Source: Adiantum capillus-veneris (lineage: Eukaryota; Streptophyta; Polypodiopsida; Polypodiales; Pteridaceae). From it: a stretch of DNA of 64,000 nt. A program made the position numbers and the translations under genes. Each line of letters opens with the position of its first letter. Positions within the stretch are counted from its first letter, which is position 1. Below are positions 44,823 through 57,010 of this stretch, in pieces. Below the pieces are notes generated by a model. The model was not told the DNA's origin and ran no database searches. It saw only the letters and a program-made list of their open reading frames with translations. The DNA is taken from positions 93,134,529 through 93,198,528 of the forward strand of contig CM043959.1 of the NCBI GenBank assembly GCA_014529385.2, in the 5' to 3' direction.

Positions 44823-46829
44823 CTAGCTGGCTTCTTGATCTATCTCCGCCTTTTCTTTGGCGTTTTGCATGGCTTCAACTTCTTTAGATTTCTCAGCCAC
44901 CTGTAGGGTCAGGTTATCTATTTCCCTCTCGGCATCTATCAGTGATTTGCTGATATGCTGACATTCCTCTTCAACTCCTTGCATTCTTTGGGCTGCTGCT
45001 TGATTTTCCATTTCCTGGCATCTTTGCAATGCCCTTGCTAGACTGGCCTGTAGCTCCGCTTCTCTTTCTTTCTGCCTTTGACTTTGTCCTTGTAAAGAGA
45101 CTACTTCCAGCTTTATCTTCACTTTCGTGGCCTTGAGAGCTGCCATCTCACTTTCTGAGGCCATGGACTGTGCTCTTAACCCAGTTAACTTTTTCATCAC
45201 CACATCCCAGTCGTTGGAGGGCGGATGCAGATCCACTGTATCTGTGGCCATTTCTTTTAGTTCTACTAACCTGATGCTTTGCATTTGTTCCTTAGGCCCT
45301 ATGCTTGCCAAGTCAAATGCGGCTGTGACAGCCTCTTCTTTCGTGTATCCTGCTGCTAGCATGTCCAAAAATGTGTTATATGAATCATTTGGCTCTTGTT
45401 GACCACTTCGAGGCTTAGCCTCTTCCTTTGGTTCCGGCTCCTGGCTCTGCTCTTGCTTGGCCTCTTCTCGTTCTTCTGGTTTGTCTTCAACCTCATCTTC
45501 TTCTCGAGGGCTGCTGGGCGGTGGTGAGGGCGGTGGTGAGGGCTGTGGGCTGGCCGGTAGAGATGTAGGCTTTTTCTTTAAATCTCTGTCTGCCTTAGTT
45601 TTCCTTTTCCTCTCTTGGCTCTCCTGCTCGTCCAGCAGTTTCTGTCGTACCTGCTCCACTTCCTCCTCTATAAAAGGTACATGCGGTATATTTTCTAATG
45701 CGGCATCAAGAATCTCAAAAAAATTTATGTAATCTTCGAATCTATCCCTTTGCACCCTTCGGGATGATCCTGACATTGCTTCTAGAGACGGCTTCCAAAG
45801 TTCACTCAAATCGCCTTTAAGGGCTCTTTCTACTCTGAAGCTCTCCATCAGCCGCTCTAGTCTTGCCGCTTTTTGTGACTTTGTCTCTTTTGCTGGCACT
45901 TGGGCAAATTCTTTCTTCCCTTTCTTTTGTTCTGGCTGCTCTTCTTGAACAGGCTCTAGCCGTCTTTTCAATCTTGTAGCAACCCTTGGTGCTCTTTGTG
46001 GCTCGTCTTCTTTGTCTTCTTTGAGCCTCAGCCAGTCGTTTTGTGACGGGTAGTCAGGCCATCTTCCTTTTGTGTGCAATGCCCCATAAATCACCTTAGT
46101 GATTAGTTCTCCTGGCACAATATACGTTGGCTTCTTGTTACCCATCTTCACTAGGTTGTCATGTATATATGCTGCATAGTTGGTTATCTTTGGGGTGCTC
46201 TTCATCAATGCCCAAGTGAATGTCGTGGCAATTGCACCTGGCGGCATTTTGTACTTTTGTGGCCGCTTCGTACACATATGGAAGTATTGGTTGTACAACT
46301 GACTCATGATTGCCACTCTTGGGTTGGCAATATCTTCAAGGGTGTAGTTAACTTTCTTCTCAGTGTACACCTTGACCTCATCCCTTCTTTTAGTTACACT
46401 ATCCCCCTTGTTGGAGAGGTCTAGTGCATCTGCTACAACTTGCTTGGTGATGACTATGTCTGTTAGTCTGGCCACTCCATCTTCCTTTATTGTTGTCACA
46501 AACTCCCAGACTCTCTTTATGTCAACCCCTGCCGGCACTTCTTCAAAATAGTTGTGGAGATCAATCTTCTCCAAGTACCCGGCCATCTTGCTTCTTACGA
46601 AGTCATTGAGTTCCCGCGGTAGCATTGATAGCTCGATCACATTCCCTTCAATGTCTTTGAACACTCCTTGGTAGATCTTTAGGTCGTTGGACTCTAGCAG
46701 ATCTTCTTGGATCCATGTGCTGGTGGGCTTTAGTGTTCCTTTTGGTATGACGAAGGGATCCACTTCTTCTAGGTAATCCTTAATGTTCATTCTTTTCTTC
46801 TTTGCCGGTGACTTCGCACTGCCATACAT
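44823..46829 (-). CDS. E2 accessory protein, N-terminal and coiled-coil part (668 aa)
   Basis: The ATG at 46829 opens 668 codons ending in TAG. Residues 1-270 are the N-terminal domain shared with E1 (TLKPTSTWIQED, GVDIKRVWEFVTTI, TFTWALMKSTPKITNYAAY). Basic and proline/glutamate-rich linkers follow (PASPQPSPPPSPPPSSP), then a UBA-like MLAAGYTKEEAVTAAF, then coiled coil (REAELQASLARALQRCQEM, LIDAEREIDNLTLQVAEK). The frame goes on after the stop, so this is a truncated version of a protein of about 1000 residues. Function unknown; no membrane segment. Confidence 0.7.
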   Translation of the reverse strand: MYGSAKSPAKKKRMNIKDYLEEVDPFVIPKGTLKPTSTWIQEDLLESNDLKIYQGVFKDIEGNVIELSMLPRELNDFVRSKMAGYLEKIDLHNYFEEVPAGVDIKRVWEFVTTIKEDGVARLTDIVITKQVVADALDLSNKGDSVTKRRDEVKVYTEKKVNYTLEDIANPRVAIMSQLYNQYFHMCTKRPQKYKMPPGAIATTFTWALMKSTPKITNYAAYIHDNLVKMGNKKPTYIVPGELITKVIYGALHTKGRWPDYPSQNDWLRLKEDKEDEPQRAPRVATRLKRRLEPVQEEQPEQKKGKKEFAQVPAKETKSQKAARLERLMESFRVERALKGDLSELWKPSLEAMSGSSRRVQRDRFEDYINFFEILDAALENIPHVPFIEEEVEQVRQKLLDEQESQERKRKTKADRDLKKKPTSLPASPQPSPPPSPPPSSPREEDEVEDKPEEREEAKQEQSQEPEPKEEAKPRSGQQEPNDSYNTFLDMLAAGYTKEEAVTAAFDLASIGPKEQMQSIRLVELKEMATDTVDLHPPSNDWDVVMKKLTGLRAQSMASESEMAALKATKVKIKLEVVSLQGQSQRQKEREAELQASLARALQRCQEMENQAAAQRMQGVEEECQHISKSLIDAEREIDNLTLQVAEKSKEVEAMQNAKEKAEIDQEAS

Positions 46830-47607
46830 CCTGTTGCACTCAATAGTCCGAAGTTAACGTTTTTTTCATATTAGCTGAGAAACTGAGTTTTAACTATCCA
46901 AATGACTTGAAAATTGAAAATGAAGCTTAAAAGGAACTTGTGAAACTGTGCATGTGCTCATAGTGGAAATCTGGACAAAATTTTTCATTTAGACATCCTA
47001 CGCATAGGATGTCTTTTTCATCAGAATTAGTTGATACTTGACATGTTGGTAGTGCATGGCTTATGGAACATGGCTATGTGCTTGGATATGGATTTGGATA
47101 TCAAAAAGTGGATTTTTTGGGCTGATTCAGGCTTTAGGTCACAGATTGGGTAGAAAGTCCATAACAGGTAGCAATTGACATTCAAATGGGTTGAAAATTG
47201 GTACATGGGCTCATTGCACCATGGTATTGGCTTCCATGATGTCACTCTTAGCACGGAAGGTCTAAATTATGCTGGAGACATCCTACACGTAGGATGTCTT
47301 TTTCATCAAAATGGCATGGGATTTGTTCTGTGCGTAGTCCTTGGCCTATGGAACATGGCTATATTCTTGGATTTGGATTTGGACAAGGATTGATGCTTGC
47401 AAGAGCCTGTGTAGTGTTTTTGGGCTCAAAAAGTGTATCTTGAAGGTGTTGGGGGTCAAAAATTGATTAGAATGGCTTCAAAATTGATATATAAGCTCTT
47501 GATGATGAGGTGATTGGATCTGGAATGCAAAAACATCCTCTGTAGGCCAAAAATGTCAAATAGACATCCTATGCGTAGGATGTCTACTTCACCAATTTTG
47601 GCTTATG
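46830..47607 (-). other. E2 spacer, left of copia B
   Basis: Non-coding spacer with three palindromes. The minus strand CAACAG at 46836-46831, directly before the ATG, is a possible splice acceptor. The sequence TTATG at its end is the copia B target site. Confidence 0.6.
46992..47584. repeat. E2 palindromes (three of four copies)
   Basis: 22-bp inverted repeats at 46992-47013, 47277-47298 and 47563-47584, with arms GACATCCTACG and CGTAGGATGTC in consensus. The core is TACGCATA, TACACGTA and TATGCGTA in turn. The fourth copy is at 53087. Confidence 0.95.
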
Positions 47608-47929
47608 TGTTGAGATGTCGAGCTCTACACCTTGAGCTGGCATCCACTACGGGTCTTGGCCGCTTACGGCATTTACTCACTGGCACGTTAGGTGACCGAC
47701 ACGGAGGATCTCTGCCAGTGATTCTATAGCTGGACTACACTTATAGTGTCAGCCTAGTACGCTTCTAGCGAGTTCACACTTAGTGACCGCATGTACATAT
47801 GTGCTACTTTTCAGCTTTAGCACTTAGTCATTTTGTACTCTCTTTTCTGTGAAGAAGAAGAAGAAGCCTTCCATCTCTGTGTGCTTTGTGCTTGTCTCGT
47901 GTAGCTCTCTTGCATCCTCATTCTTTACA
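47608..47929 (+). repeat. Copia B 5' LTR
   Basis: TGTTGAGATG ... CATTCTTTACA, 322 bp. Confidence 0.97.
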
Positions 47930-47945
47930 TGGTATCAGAGCCTGG
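47930..47945 (+). other. Copia B primer-binding site
   Basis: TGGTATCAGAGCCTGG directly after the LTR is the standard complement of plant initiator tRNA-Met. Confidence 0.95.
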
Positions 47946-48190
47946 TGCAGGCAAGAGAGGCTAAGAGAGCAAGAGCATCACAATCCCTTCGTTCGCAATC
48001 CACGCACAAGTTTCTGAACAGGTCTCCAAAGTGCAGTACACAGAGATTTACTGTACAAGTACAGTGGTTGTATGTACTCTTGATTGTGGACACTCGTTGA
48101 GTGTAGAAAGCGTTACAGGTACCACGATAGCAGGTTCAACAGATTTGCAGGTTTTTGCAGATTGCAGCTATTTTGTCTTAGTGCTTCAAG

Positions 48191-51100
48191 ATGTCTGACG
48201 GTTTCAGTCAGATTGTTATTGAGAAGCTTGAGAAAAATAACTACCCTGCATGGAAGTTCAGAATAACAAATTTCCTAAAAGGAAAAGGTTATTGGGACTA
48301 TGTAGAAGGAGACAATGAAAAGGAACCAGAGATTCCCGAGGCAAATGCTACAGCAGAACAAAGGAAAGCTTTGAGGGACTGGCAACAAGGCCATAGCAAA
48401 GTGATGTATTGGCTTTCTATGAGCATCACAGATGGCATGATGGGCTATCTACAGGATGCTGAAACCCCCGCCATTGCATGGAAAAACTTAGGCAGAGTGT
48501 TCGAGGTGAACACCAAGGCCAGGAAGCTTCAACTAAAGTCGGAGCTAAATCAGGTTAAGAGGAACAACCTCTCAATCAATGATTATGCCTTGAAGATCAA
48601 GAGTATCATTGAGGCTCTTGGATCTATTAAAGTCTCAGTGGAAGACGATGACATTTTCCGTGCATGCTTGGATGGTCTAGGAGATGAGTATGTACATTTT
48701 AGGTCTTCCATGAATACAAGAGACGACATCCCCGTGTTCCAAGATTTGATTTCTATGCTTATTCTTGAGGAGAAGAACCTTGACACATCTTCTTCTCATG
48801 GCAGAAATAATTCTGAACAGGCCTTCTATTCTAACTCCAACAGAGGTAGAGGTAGAGGTAGAGGTCGTGGTCGAGGCCCAAGGGGTTGCAGGGGCCAATT
48901 TCTGGAAGGTCAATCAAATCAAAACAATACAGGTGGCAAGGGAAACCAGTCTCAAGGCAGGGGGAGTCAAAGAGGTCGTGGTGCAGGATCAAGCAGGCAG
49001 CAACATACTCCAGATAGAAGAGAATGTTGGACTTGTGGTGAAAGAGGTCACATGTCACGTGACTGTCCAAAGGGAAAAGCAAGTGGAAAGAGAGAACAGG
49101 GCAACTATGCATCTACTAGCAGAGATGCAGATGACAGCAAAAACGAGTGCATGTTTGTTATGCAGCATGTAATGAATACAATGACTGCAGAGAATTCCAC
49201 CCAAGATGATGTTTGGTATGTGGATTCAGGTGCCTCTAATCACATGACGTCTCGTGGAGAGTGGTTTAGAGATATGCGCAAACCAGATGTGTCAGGCTAT
49301 GTGCAGACAGGAGATGACACAGCTCACCCCATTGCTCATGTAAGGGACATACCTCTAAATACGAAGAGTGGGAAATCAAAGTACTTAGCAGATGTACTTC
49401 ATGTCCCAAACATTACAAAGAATCTTGTTTCTGTTGGACAAATGGTTGAGAAGGGTTTGCAGGTTCGCTTCAATCCAAATGGCTGTTATGTAGAAGATTT
49501 CCAGAATGGTTGTAAGCTGATCATAGAGGGCAAATGTGTGGGCAGAATGTTTACACTGAATGTAGACATGCCTGAGGTAAAAGCTGCATTATTTGCACAG
49601 GGCACAAGTGTTGTGGCTGATGTTGACATTTGGCACAAACGCATTGGCCATGTCAATGAGCAGATATTGCGCAGCATGCAATCAAAACAGATTGTAAACA
49701 GTTTGCCCAAATTCAACATGGATGGTATGCATAAAGTGTGTGCAGCATGCCAGTTTGGAAAACAGTCAAAGGGCTCATTTCCACATGAGCGCAATGTATG
49801 TAAAAATCCACTTGAGGTGGTGCACACAGATGTTTGGGGTCCAACCGATACTGCAAGTATACATGGTTGCAGGTATTATGTCTCTTTCATTGATGACCAT
49901 ACAAGGAAAGTATGGGTCTACTTCATGCGTAACAAAAGTGAAGTGTTTGGTCACTTTCAAGACTTCAAAGTCATGATTGAGAAGGAGACAGATATGCAAG
50001 TCAAGACATTGAGGTCAGATGGAGGGGGAGAGTACTTCTCCAATGATTTTTCAGATTTTCTGCGAATGCATGGTATACACAGGCAGTTTACATGCAGATA
50101 TACTCCACAACAGAATGGGGTCCGAGAAAGGAAAAACAGGCACATTGCAGAGGTTGCAGGTGCATTGATGAATGAGAAGAACATGCCTCATCATTTCTGG
50201 GCTGAAGCCGTAAATACAGATGCGTACATTATGAACAGGACACCTACAGCTGCGGTGCATGATGTAACACCTGAGGAAAAGTTTACAGGTACAAAGCCTG
50301 ATTTGGCACACTTGAAAGTGTTTGGCTGCATAGCTTACGTGCATGTACCAGATGAGTTGCGTAGGAAATTGGATCCTAAAGCAGAGAAATGTATTCTTGT
50401 GGGATATTCCCTTGAACAAAAGGGGTACAGGTGCTACAATCCTACTACACGAGAATTACGAGTGAGCAGAGATGTAGTCTTTCATGAGATGAGCAGCTGG
50501 TACAGTAATGCACATGGCACTATTGGGGCTGATGTAAAAGATGATGTGGTTGTACAAAATGTGAGGCCACAGTCACAGGTTTTGAGTGAACCACAAGAGT
50601 CCTCTTCTCGTGGCTCTGTTGAGAAACCATGGAATGGTAGACAACGTACGCAGGTTACTCCACCAACAAGTACAGGGAATGTATCACGAAAAGGAAAGGA
50701 AAAGGTTGATGAACCTCCCTTTATGGCTGATGCATCATCAGGTTTTTCACATGTAGACATGGATTCAGATGGTTCTGAACAAAGTCTTGATGAGGAATTT
50801 GGAATTCCGGCTGTCAGGACACCTGGTGTAAGGAAAGTACAAGAAGATGCTAGAGGGCAAAGGAGTGACCCAGGACCGCGCAGATCTAATAGAGTCAGAA
50901 ATCCAGTTCAGAAATTGACTTGTGATGGGTATCTAGCGCATCACCAAGCCTACATGGCTAAGGTGATACAGGATGTGGAGCCCACATGTTTTGAGGATGC
51001 AGTTGGAAATGTGCATTGGGATGATGCAATGAATGAAGAGATGGCTGCATTGGAAGCAAACGACACATGGGAGTTGGTACCATTGCCAAGTGGCAAGAAA

Positions 51101-52546
51101 GCTATTGGCTGTAAATGGGTGTATAAAACCAAGAATAAGGCTGATGGTAACATTGAGCGTCACAAGGCAAGGCTGGTCGCAAAGGGTTATGCACAGACGT
51201 ATGGCATAGACTATGAGGAGACCTTTGCTCCAGTGGCAAAGATGACGACTGTGAGAGTTGTCATAGCAGTGGCTGCATCTAGAGGATGGATTATGCATCA
51301 AATGGATGTAAAGAATGCCTTCTTGAATGGTGAGTTGCAAGAGGAAGTGTATATGGATCAGCCACCTGGTTATGTCGATCCAGGTTACCCAGATTATGTA
51401 TGCAGACTTCTCAAAGCTTTGTATGGTTTGAAGCAGGGCTCTAGAGCATGGTATGACAGGATTGCCAAGTATCTTGTCAGTATTGGTTTTAGGAGAGCTC
51501 ATGCTGATCATTCACTCTATGTACGTGAGAGTGATGTGGGGATTGTGGTCATTACCATATATGTAGATGACCTTATTATTGTTGGTGACAATGCTATGGA
51601 GATTGACCATGTGAAGGGTCTTCTCAAACAGGAGTTTGAAATGAAAGATTTAGGCGAGTTGCGCTACTTTCTTGGCATTGAGGTGATCAGGACTCCAGAG
51701 GGTGTATGGCTATCACAGAGACAGTATGCTTTGGACATGTTGTCAAAGTATGGTATGGCTGATTGTAAGCCAATTTCTATTCCCTTGGATGTGAATGCAA
51801 AGCTGAGTGCAGAGAAGGGTGATGTTGTTGAGGATGTCAACATGTACAGGAAGATTGTGGGTAGTCTAATCTACTTGACTATCACGAGGCCAGACTTGAG
51901 CTACACAGTAGGCTTGGAGAGTCAGTTCATGCAGCTTTCGAGGAAGCCACATTTGGATGGAGTACGACGCACACTTAGGTATGTGCAAGGTACTCTTGAC
52001 TACGCATTGTTCTATGCAACAGATGCACCATTAGCATTCTATGGGTATACAGATGCAGATTGGGCAGGTAGCATTATTGATAGAAGATCTACGATTGGCT
52101 TCATGTTCTCTTTTGGGAGTGCTGCTGTTACTTGGAGCAGCAAAAAGCATCCTACGGTTGCTTTATCGAGCACAGAGGCCGAGTACAGAGGTGCAGCAGT
52201 TGCGGCGTGCGAGGTAGCTTGGCTACGCACATTACTTGAGGACTTGGGAGTGCAGGTGGAGCAGCAGATTTTCATCCATTGTGAAAACCTCAGCAGCATG
52301 TAGTTGGCTAGGAACCTAGTGTTCCATGCCAGGACCAAACACATAGAGGTCCATTACCACTACGTTCGAGAGCGAGTGTTGGCGGGCGACATCGACTTGG
52401 TCTACGTCAACACAGAGAAGCAGATAGCGGATATCTTTACCAAGGCCCTCGGAGCTGAGAAGCTTCGACATTTTTGGACTATGCTTGGACTCTGCGACAT
52501 GCAGAGCTCGAGGGGGAGTGTTGAGATGTCGAGCTCTACACCTTGA
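48191..52546 (+). pseudogene. Copia B Gag-Pol polyprotein with one internal TAG
   Basis: The ATG at 48191 opens 1370 codons to a TAG at 52301-52303; the same frame then continues 80 codons to 52546. Order: Gag (1-200), RGRGRG tract, zinc knuckle CWTCGERGHMSRDC (278-291), protease YVDSGASNHM (Asp about 343), integrase with HTDVWGP (546) and SDGGGEY (609) and NGVRERKN, then RT with YVDD (about 1123), then RNase H with TDADWAG (about 1287) and STEAEY. The TAG falls in RNase H just before the LARN-VFHARTKHIE block. Apart from that codon no lesion is seen, so readthrough or complementation could still give function. Confidence 0.95.
52507..52518 (+). other. Copia B polypurine tract
   Basis: CTCGAGGGGGAG immediately before the 3' LTR. 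Confidence 0.9.
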
Positions 52547-52840
52547 GCTGGCATCCACTACGGGTCTTGGCCGCTTACGGCATTTACTCACTGGCGCGTT
52601 AGGTGACCGACACGGAGGATCTCTGCCAGTGATTCTACAGCTGGACTACACTTATAGTGCAAGCCTAGTACGCTTCTGGTGAGTTCACACTTAGTGACCG
52701 CATGTACATATGTGCTACTTTTCAACTTTAGCACTTAGTCATTTTGTACTCTCTTTTCTGTGAAGAAGAAGAAGAAGCCTTCCATCTCTGTGTGCTTTGT
52801 GCTTGTCTCGTGTAGCTCTCTTGCATCCTCATTCTTTACA
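52519..52840 (+). repeat. Copia B 3' LTR
   Basis: 322 bp with 7 substitutions relative to the 5' LTR. Confidence 0.97.
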
Positions 52841-52845
52841 TTATG

Positions 52846-54893
52846 ACCACATAGATTGGTTGGTGATGTGCTTGTGAATGTGTTGTGCAAGTTTCATGTG
52901 ATTTGGACAAGATTTGGTAGGTCCATGGCCCATTTTTTGCATCTATGCCCTAACTTTGCGTTTTTTCATGCATATGAGGTCAATTTTGGTCCAAATGTGA
53001 TGAAACTTGGTGGATAGTATGTAAAGGTCATTCAAAAAATGTGTATGATGAAAAATGTTGGGATCTGTGCCCAAAAATGCCCTTGAGACATCCTACGCAT
53101 AGGATGTCTCCTGATGATTTTTCCATGGATTGTGCCCCTAGTGCCTGCCCTTGGTCCCCCTGAGTCCCTTTTAAGCCTAATTTCAACAAAAAAGTCAAAT
53201 GGATAGAAAGTAACTCCCTGTGTGGACTTCAGAGCCTCTAAGCCATTTTTTGACTTTTGGAGTGCTTTTTGGCGATGAAATTTCTTGATGTTGGTCTCCA
53301 TAGCTTCCCGATCCCTTGGGGATCCTTGCCGTATGGTTTTTGACGACTTTGGCTTCACCGAAGCTTCATTTGGCAATTTGTCTCTCTAGAAGCACCCGTG
53401 GTTGCGTTTACATGTCTTTGATGATTTGTTGTGGTCTACCACCATAGGACTTGGTTGTTGATGGTCTAGGAAAGCCGCTCGTGAAGTTTGGTGGCAAACG
53501 GGCATGAGGTTTGGCCGCGAGAGCAATTTGACGCTTTTTGTGTCTGATGCTGTTTCTGAAGTTTAGTGCTGCTTCGGGTCACTTTTTGGTCATGTGGGTC
53601 ACATAGACTTGTCGAGCATATCGAGATGCTCCTACCCATGAATTTTGGTAGCATTTGGGCGCCTTTTCGTCTGTTTCCCATTTGGTGGCCTCTTGCGGGA
53701 TTCTAGGAATTAGGGTTTTTCCCGATGGTTTTCTACTGCCTTTGGACATCCAATACTGATCTCCTATGCTAGGGTAAGCTTCCGATGAGGTTTTGTTGCT
53801 TTTGGGTTAGCTATTAGGTCGCCGCATCTACTTGTAGGTCTCAACCGTCCGCTTTGTGTGTGAACCCTACGCTAGTTTTCGTGACAAAATGACAAACATG
53901 CGCGAAAAGCTCAAGGTGGTGAGCCTACCTCTCATGTCCAAAGCCTGTCGGGTAGTCGTGCGCGTCGTAAAAGCTTCTGGAAGGTCCGTCCGCTCTAGGT
54001 GGTAGAAGCTCTCTCCACAAGGTCAATAGTGAAAATGAGCTAAAAATAAGGTGAAAATTTCTTATTATGGAGGTCCCCGAACCACTTTTCATCAAATTTT
54101 ACATGTGCTCCTAACTTCTTGCGAGATGCAGTTTAGGCTCAAAACTTTCTTGATTTGGACTCCATTTGCTCTGTTTATACCATAAATTTGGCATTTCGGT
54201 CAAAACCTGGCCAAAACACGCTTTCCGCTCCAGTCTCATAACTGCACCCCCACTGTACCATAGGTTTTCCTATAGTCACTGATCATACCCATATTTCTTG
54301 TTTTTCATTACGACCGTTTTTCACCTGCTTTTTGTATTTTTGAAGTTTTTCTACCGAAAGTAAGCAAAATTAAAAGGAAAATAGCAAATAAAACCCAGAA
54401 AATCCCCAAAAATCCTAATAAATCACAAACATCTCCACAAAACATTATATACACTCACATGCAATTTTTATGGCCGGATTTCTCCGTTTTACCAATATTT
54501 TGCCTGGAAAATGGCTATATCTACTTATATACACACACCTAGGGGCTTGATTTGGCGTTTGGCCCCATATACCTATAGATACATGCTATATAAGGGCATA
54601 TATACTTGGGTTAGTCCAGAAAATTTTGCAATCAAACAACAACCCTTAAAATAGTCAAAAATCATGCCCTTTTTTTCTCTTTCTGCTATTGGTTCCGCAT
54701 TTGAGAATGCCTCCCCCCCTCCTAGTCGGAGTCCTCCTAGACGACAAGGTATTGCCTCGGAGTATGTGCCGTGCATAGATTGAAAAAGTTGTGCTAATGC
54801 TTGGTCTATTAATGTGGCCCTAATTTATGCATACTCGGTCAATGCATGGAAAAATTAATGTTGTGCAAGAGAAGGGAATAAGCAAGATGCTTA
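52846..54893 (-). other. E2 spacer, right of copia B
   Basis: Non-coding. It contains one palindrome (53087-53108), the block 53830-54080 similar to E1 8770-9000 with a candidate donor GAGAG|GTAGGC (GT at 53928-53927), and AT-rich DNA to 54700. Short ORFs are not conserved with E1. Confidence 0.55.
53087..53108. repeat. E2 palindrome, fourth copy
   Basis: Arms GACATCCTACG / CATAGGATGTC; core TACGCATA. Confidence 0.95.
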
Positions 54894-55688
54894 TTAGCAT
54901 TCGCCGTCGAGGTTTTTGGTTTTCTTTGCAAGTAACAGTTGTAACTCTACTGCTCTATGTTTAATTGTCTTTTTTGCAAAAGGCAGTCCCTTTGCTGCTA
55001 CTGTTGATATAAACGTAGTTGTTTCTATGGAGAGGATTGGCTTGGTCGGAATGGCCGTGGATCGTATTTCTTTTTCTGTCCATTGGTAGCTTGTTTTTGC
55101 CGGTTTTTGTAGGTGTTTTGCTACTTCCTTGGTTGCCACTTTTTTTTTGCGGATTGGCATCCACATAAGTCAGTTTTCCTTTTTCAAATGCAGCTGTCTG
55201 CTTTCAGTTGTTTCTTGCACTGAAGGGAGTTCCTCTTGCTTTTGTTTCGGTATCCAAATGCGAGTAACCTTTGGGTTATTGCTGAGCATTTTCTTTGGGA
55301 TCCATATCTGTTTTATGCCTTTGGTTTTTGCTTGAACTATCGGCTTCGGTTGAATTCTTTCGTTGCATTGTTGTTTGTCGGCCATGGCATTTCTATCCTT
55401 CCGCATCCATACTTGTTTCTCTTGTTTTGGTAATCTAGATCTTTGCACTGTTGTCGATGACTTCGTATGTTTGTAATTAGCATGGTTGACTTTTACCTGT
55501 CGGTTGGCCTTGGGTATTATGTTGTTCTTTGGTGGAATTCTTGATTTTGGCTCTTTTTCCAGTGATTGCATTGCTTGCAACTGATTATCCCAGTATGGTT
55601 GAGCAAAGGCTACCACCTGTTGTTCTTTTGCATGTTGAATTTTGACTGCATTTGCATTCCAATCTATCTGCACATTTCTTTTTTCCAA
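54894..55688 (-). pseudogene. E2 W-rich repeat region
   Basis: Frame 55688-55170, entered by a frameshift near 55680 from the protease domain, has KQVWMRK, KQIWIPK and TRIWIPK repeats and ends QEELPSVQETTESR, matching E1 (QELPSVQSTETPR). A further frame at 55166-54894 is charged and less clear. Confidence 0.65.
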
Positions 55689-57005
55689 GGTTGTCCCAAC
55701 ATCATCGGGTGTTGTGTGCTTTCATCCTCAACTACATAAAATTTTTGTGGGTAAATATATTGATGTATTTGAACATGCAATATAGTCCATCCCAATGTTT
55801 TCAACGGGTGTGATGTACTACTTTCCAGCACTTGAGGAGTAGGATGAAGTTGACCTGTGGATTTGAGTTGTTGGTATAATCCGTAAGAGATCAAATTTTC
55901 TTGAGCTCTAGAATCAAGCAATGCCGTCGATTCAACTTGACTGCTAGCCACTTTGACTGCAATTATTGGCTCCACTATGTCTTCATCGAACTTCGTTAGT
56001 TGAATGGCATTGATTCGCAATGGTGCTCCACTTTGTTGTTGTTGTCGCAGAAGTCTTCTTTTTGCAATGCGTTCTTGTGCTTCTGCTTGATCTTCCTCTC
56101 GTACTCTCTGTTTTTCCTTCATTCGTTGTTTTCCTTGATGGATTTGTTGAAGCATATCCTGTGTGAGTGGTAGATGATATTTCTTCAATCGATATCTGCT
56201 AATCCAGTTCGGCATTTCTTCACCTGCTAATGTAGCAAGCTTGATAGCTTTACTTTGTGATGGATCACTAATCACAAAGGGTCCCATCCCTCGCTTTTTA
56301 AGTTTCTTGGCATGTTGCTTCAAAGTATGAACAAGTACATAATCACCTGTTTTCAACTCTTTAGTGCACACATGCTTGTCAAAAAACTCTTTTTGTCTTC
56401 TCCTTTTAGCATAGATTGAAGCTACAGCTCTCAAGCGGAGTTCATCTAGCTTTTCAAGATCATCTATTCTTGAAGAGAGCTCATGCCCTGTCCATTCTAA
56501 GCATTTAGCTACTCGTAGGGTTGGAATTAAAAACTCTATGGGTAGTATAGCATTTAGGCCAAACACGATGTTGTACGGTGTTGTTTCTATCGATGTTTTG
56601 TAAGCTACCCTGTATGCCCATAGTGTTGAGTGTAGCTGTTGATCCCAATCTGTTCTTGACTCTGACACTATTTTAGTGAGAACCGTCCATAGTGTTTTAT
56701 TTGTGGCCTTAGCTTGTCCATTTGCCTATGGATGGTATGGAGCAAATTTCCTATGTATGACCATGAATTCCTCTAGCAGATATTCAATGACTTCATTAAG
56801 AAAATGTGCCCCACGATCACTGACAATTTCTATTGGTAACCCGTATCGTACAAAAACATTCTCATACAAAAATTGTGCAGTAGTTCGTGCATCTGCTTTT
56901 TGCGTTACCTTGGCTTCCGTCCATTTTGTGAGATAGTCCGTAGCCACAATGATATATTGGGTATGGGTGCGATATGCAGGTGGTGAGATAGGTCCCACAA
57001 AATCA
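55664..57005 (-). pseudogene. E2 integrase core and C-terminus + second retropepsin-like domain
   Basis: Core: IDFVGP (first Asp, next to the copia C insertion), YIIVATDYLTKW, GLPIEIVSDRGAHF (second Asp), then APYHP and an in-frame TAG (56726-56728), then ANGQAKATNKTL, where the catalytic Glu position holds Lys. C-terminus: TPYNIVFGLNAILPIEFLIP, DDLEKLDELRLRAVAS, KRGMGPFVI, MPNWISRYRLKKY. Then the protease-like domain: LLDSRAQENLI (Gly of D-S-G is Arg) and MMLGQPW. Both integrase and protease are therefore inactive. Confidence 0.85.
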
Positions 57006-57010
57006 ATGCT

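Larger units (their letters stand above)
47608..52840 (+). mobile_element. Copia B: near-intact Ty1/copia element in E2 spacer
   Basis: 322-bp LTRs, tRNA-Met primer site, polypurine tract, and target duplication TTATG at 47603-47607 and 52841-52845. The interior is a single polyprotein frame with one premature stop. The LTRs differ at 7 of 322 positions, so it is a fairly recent insertion and younger than E2. Confidence 0.97.

Noticed and set aside
53466-53681. Small ORF in the E2 spacer
   Set aside because: Not conserved with E1 and no domain.
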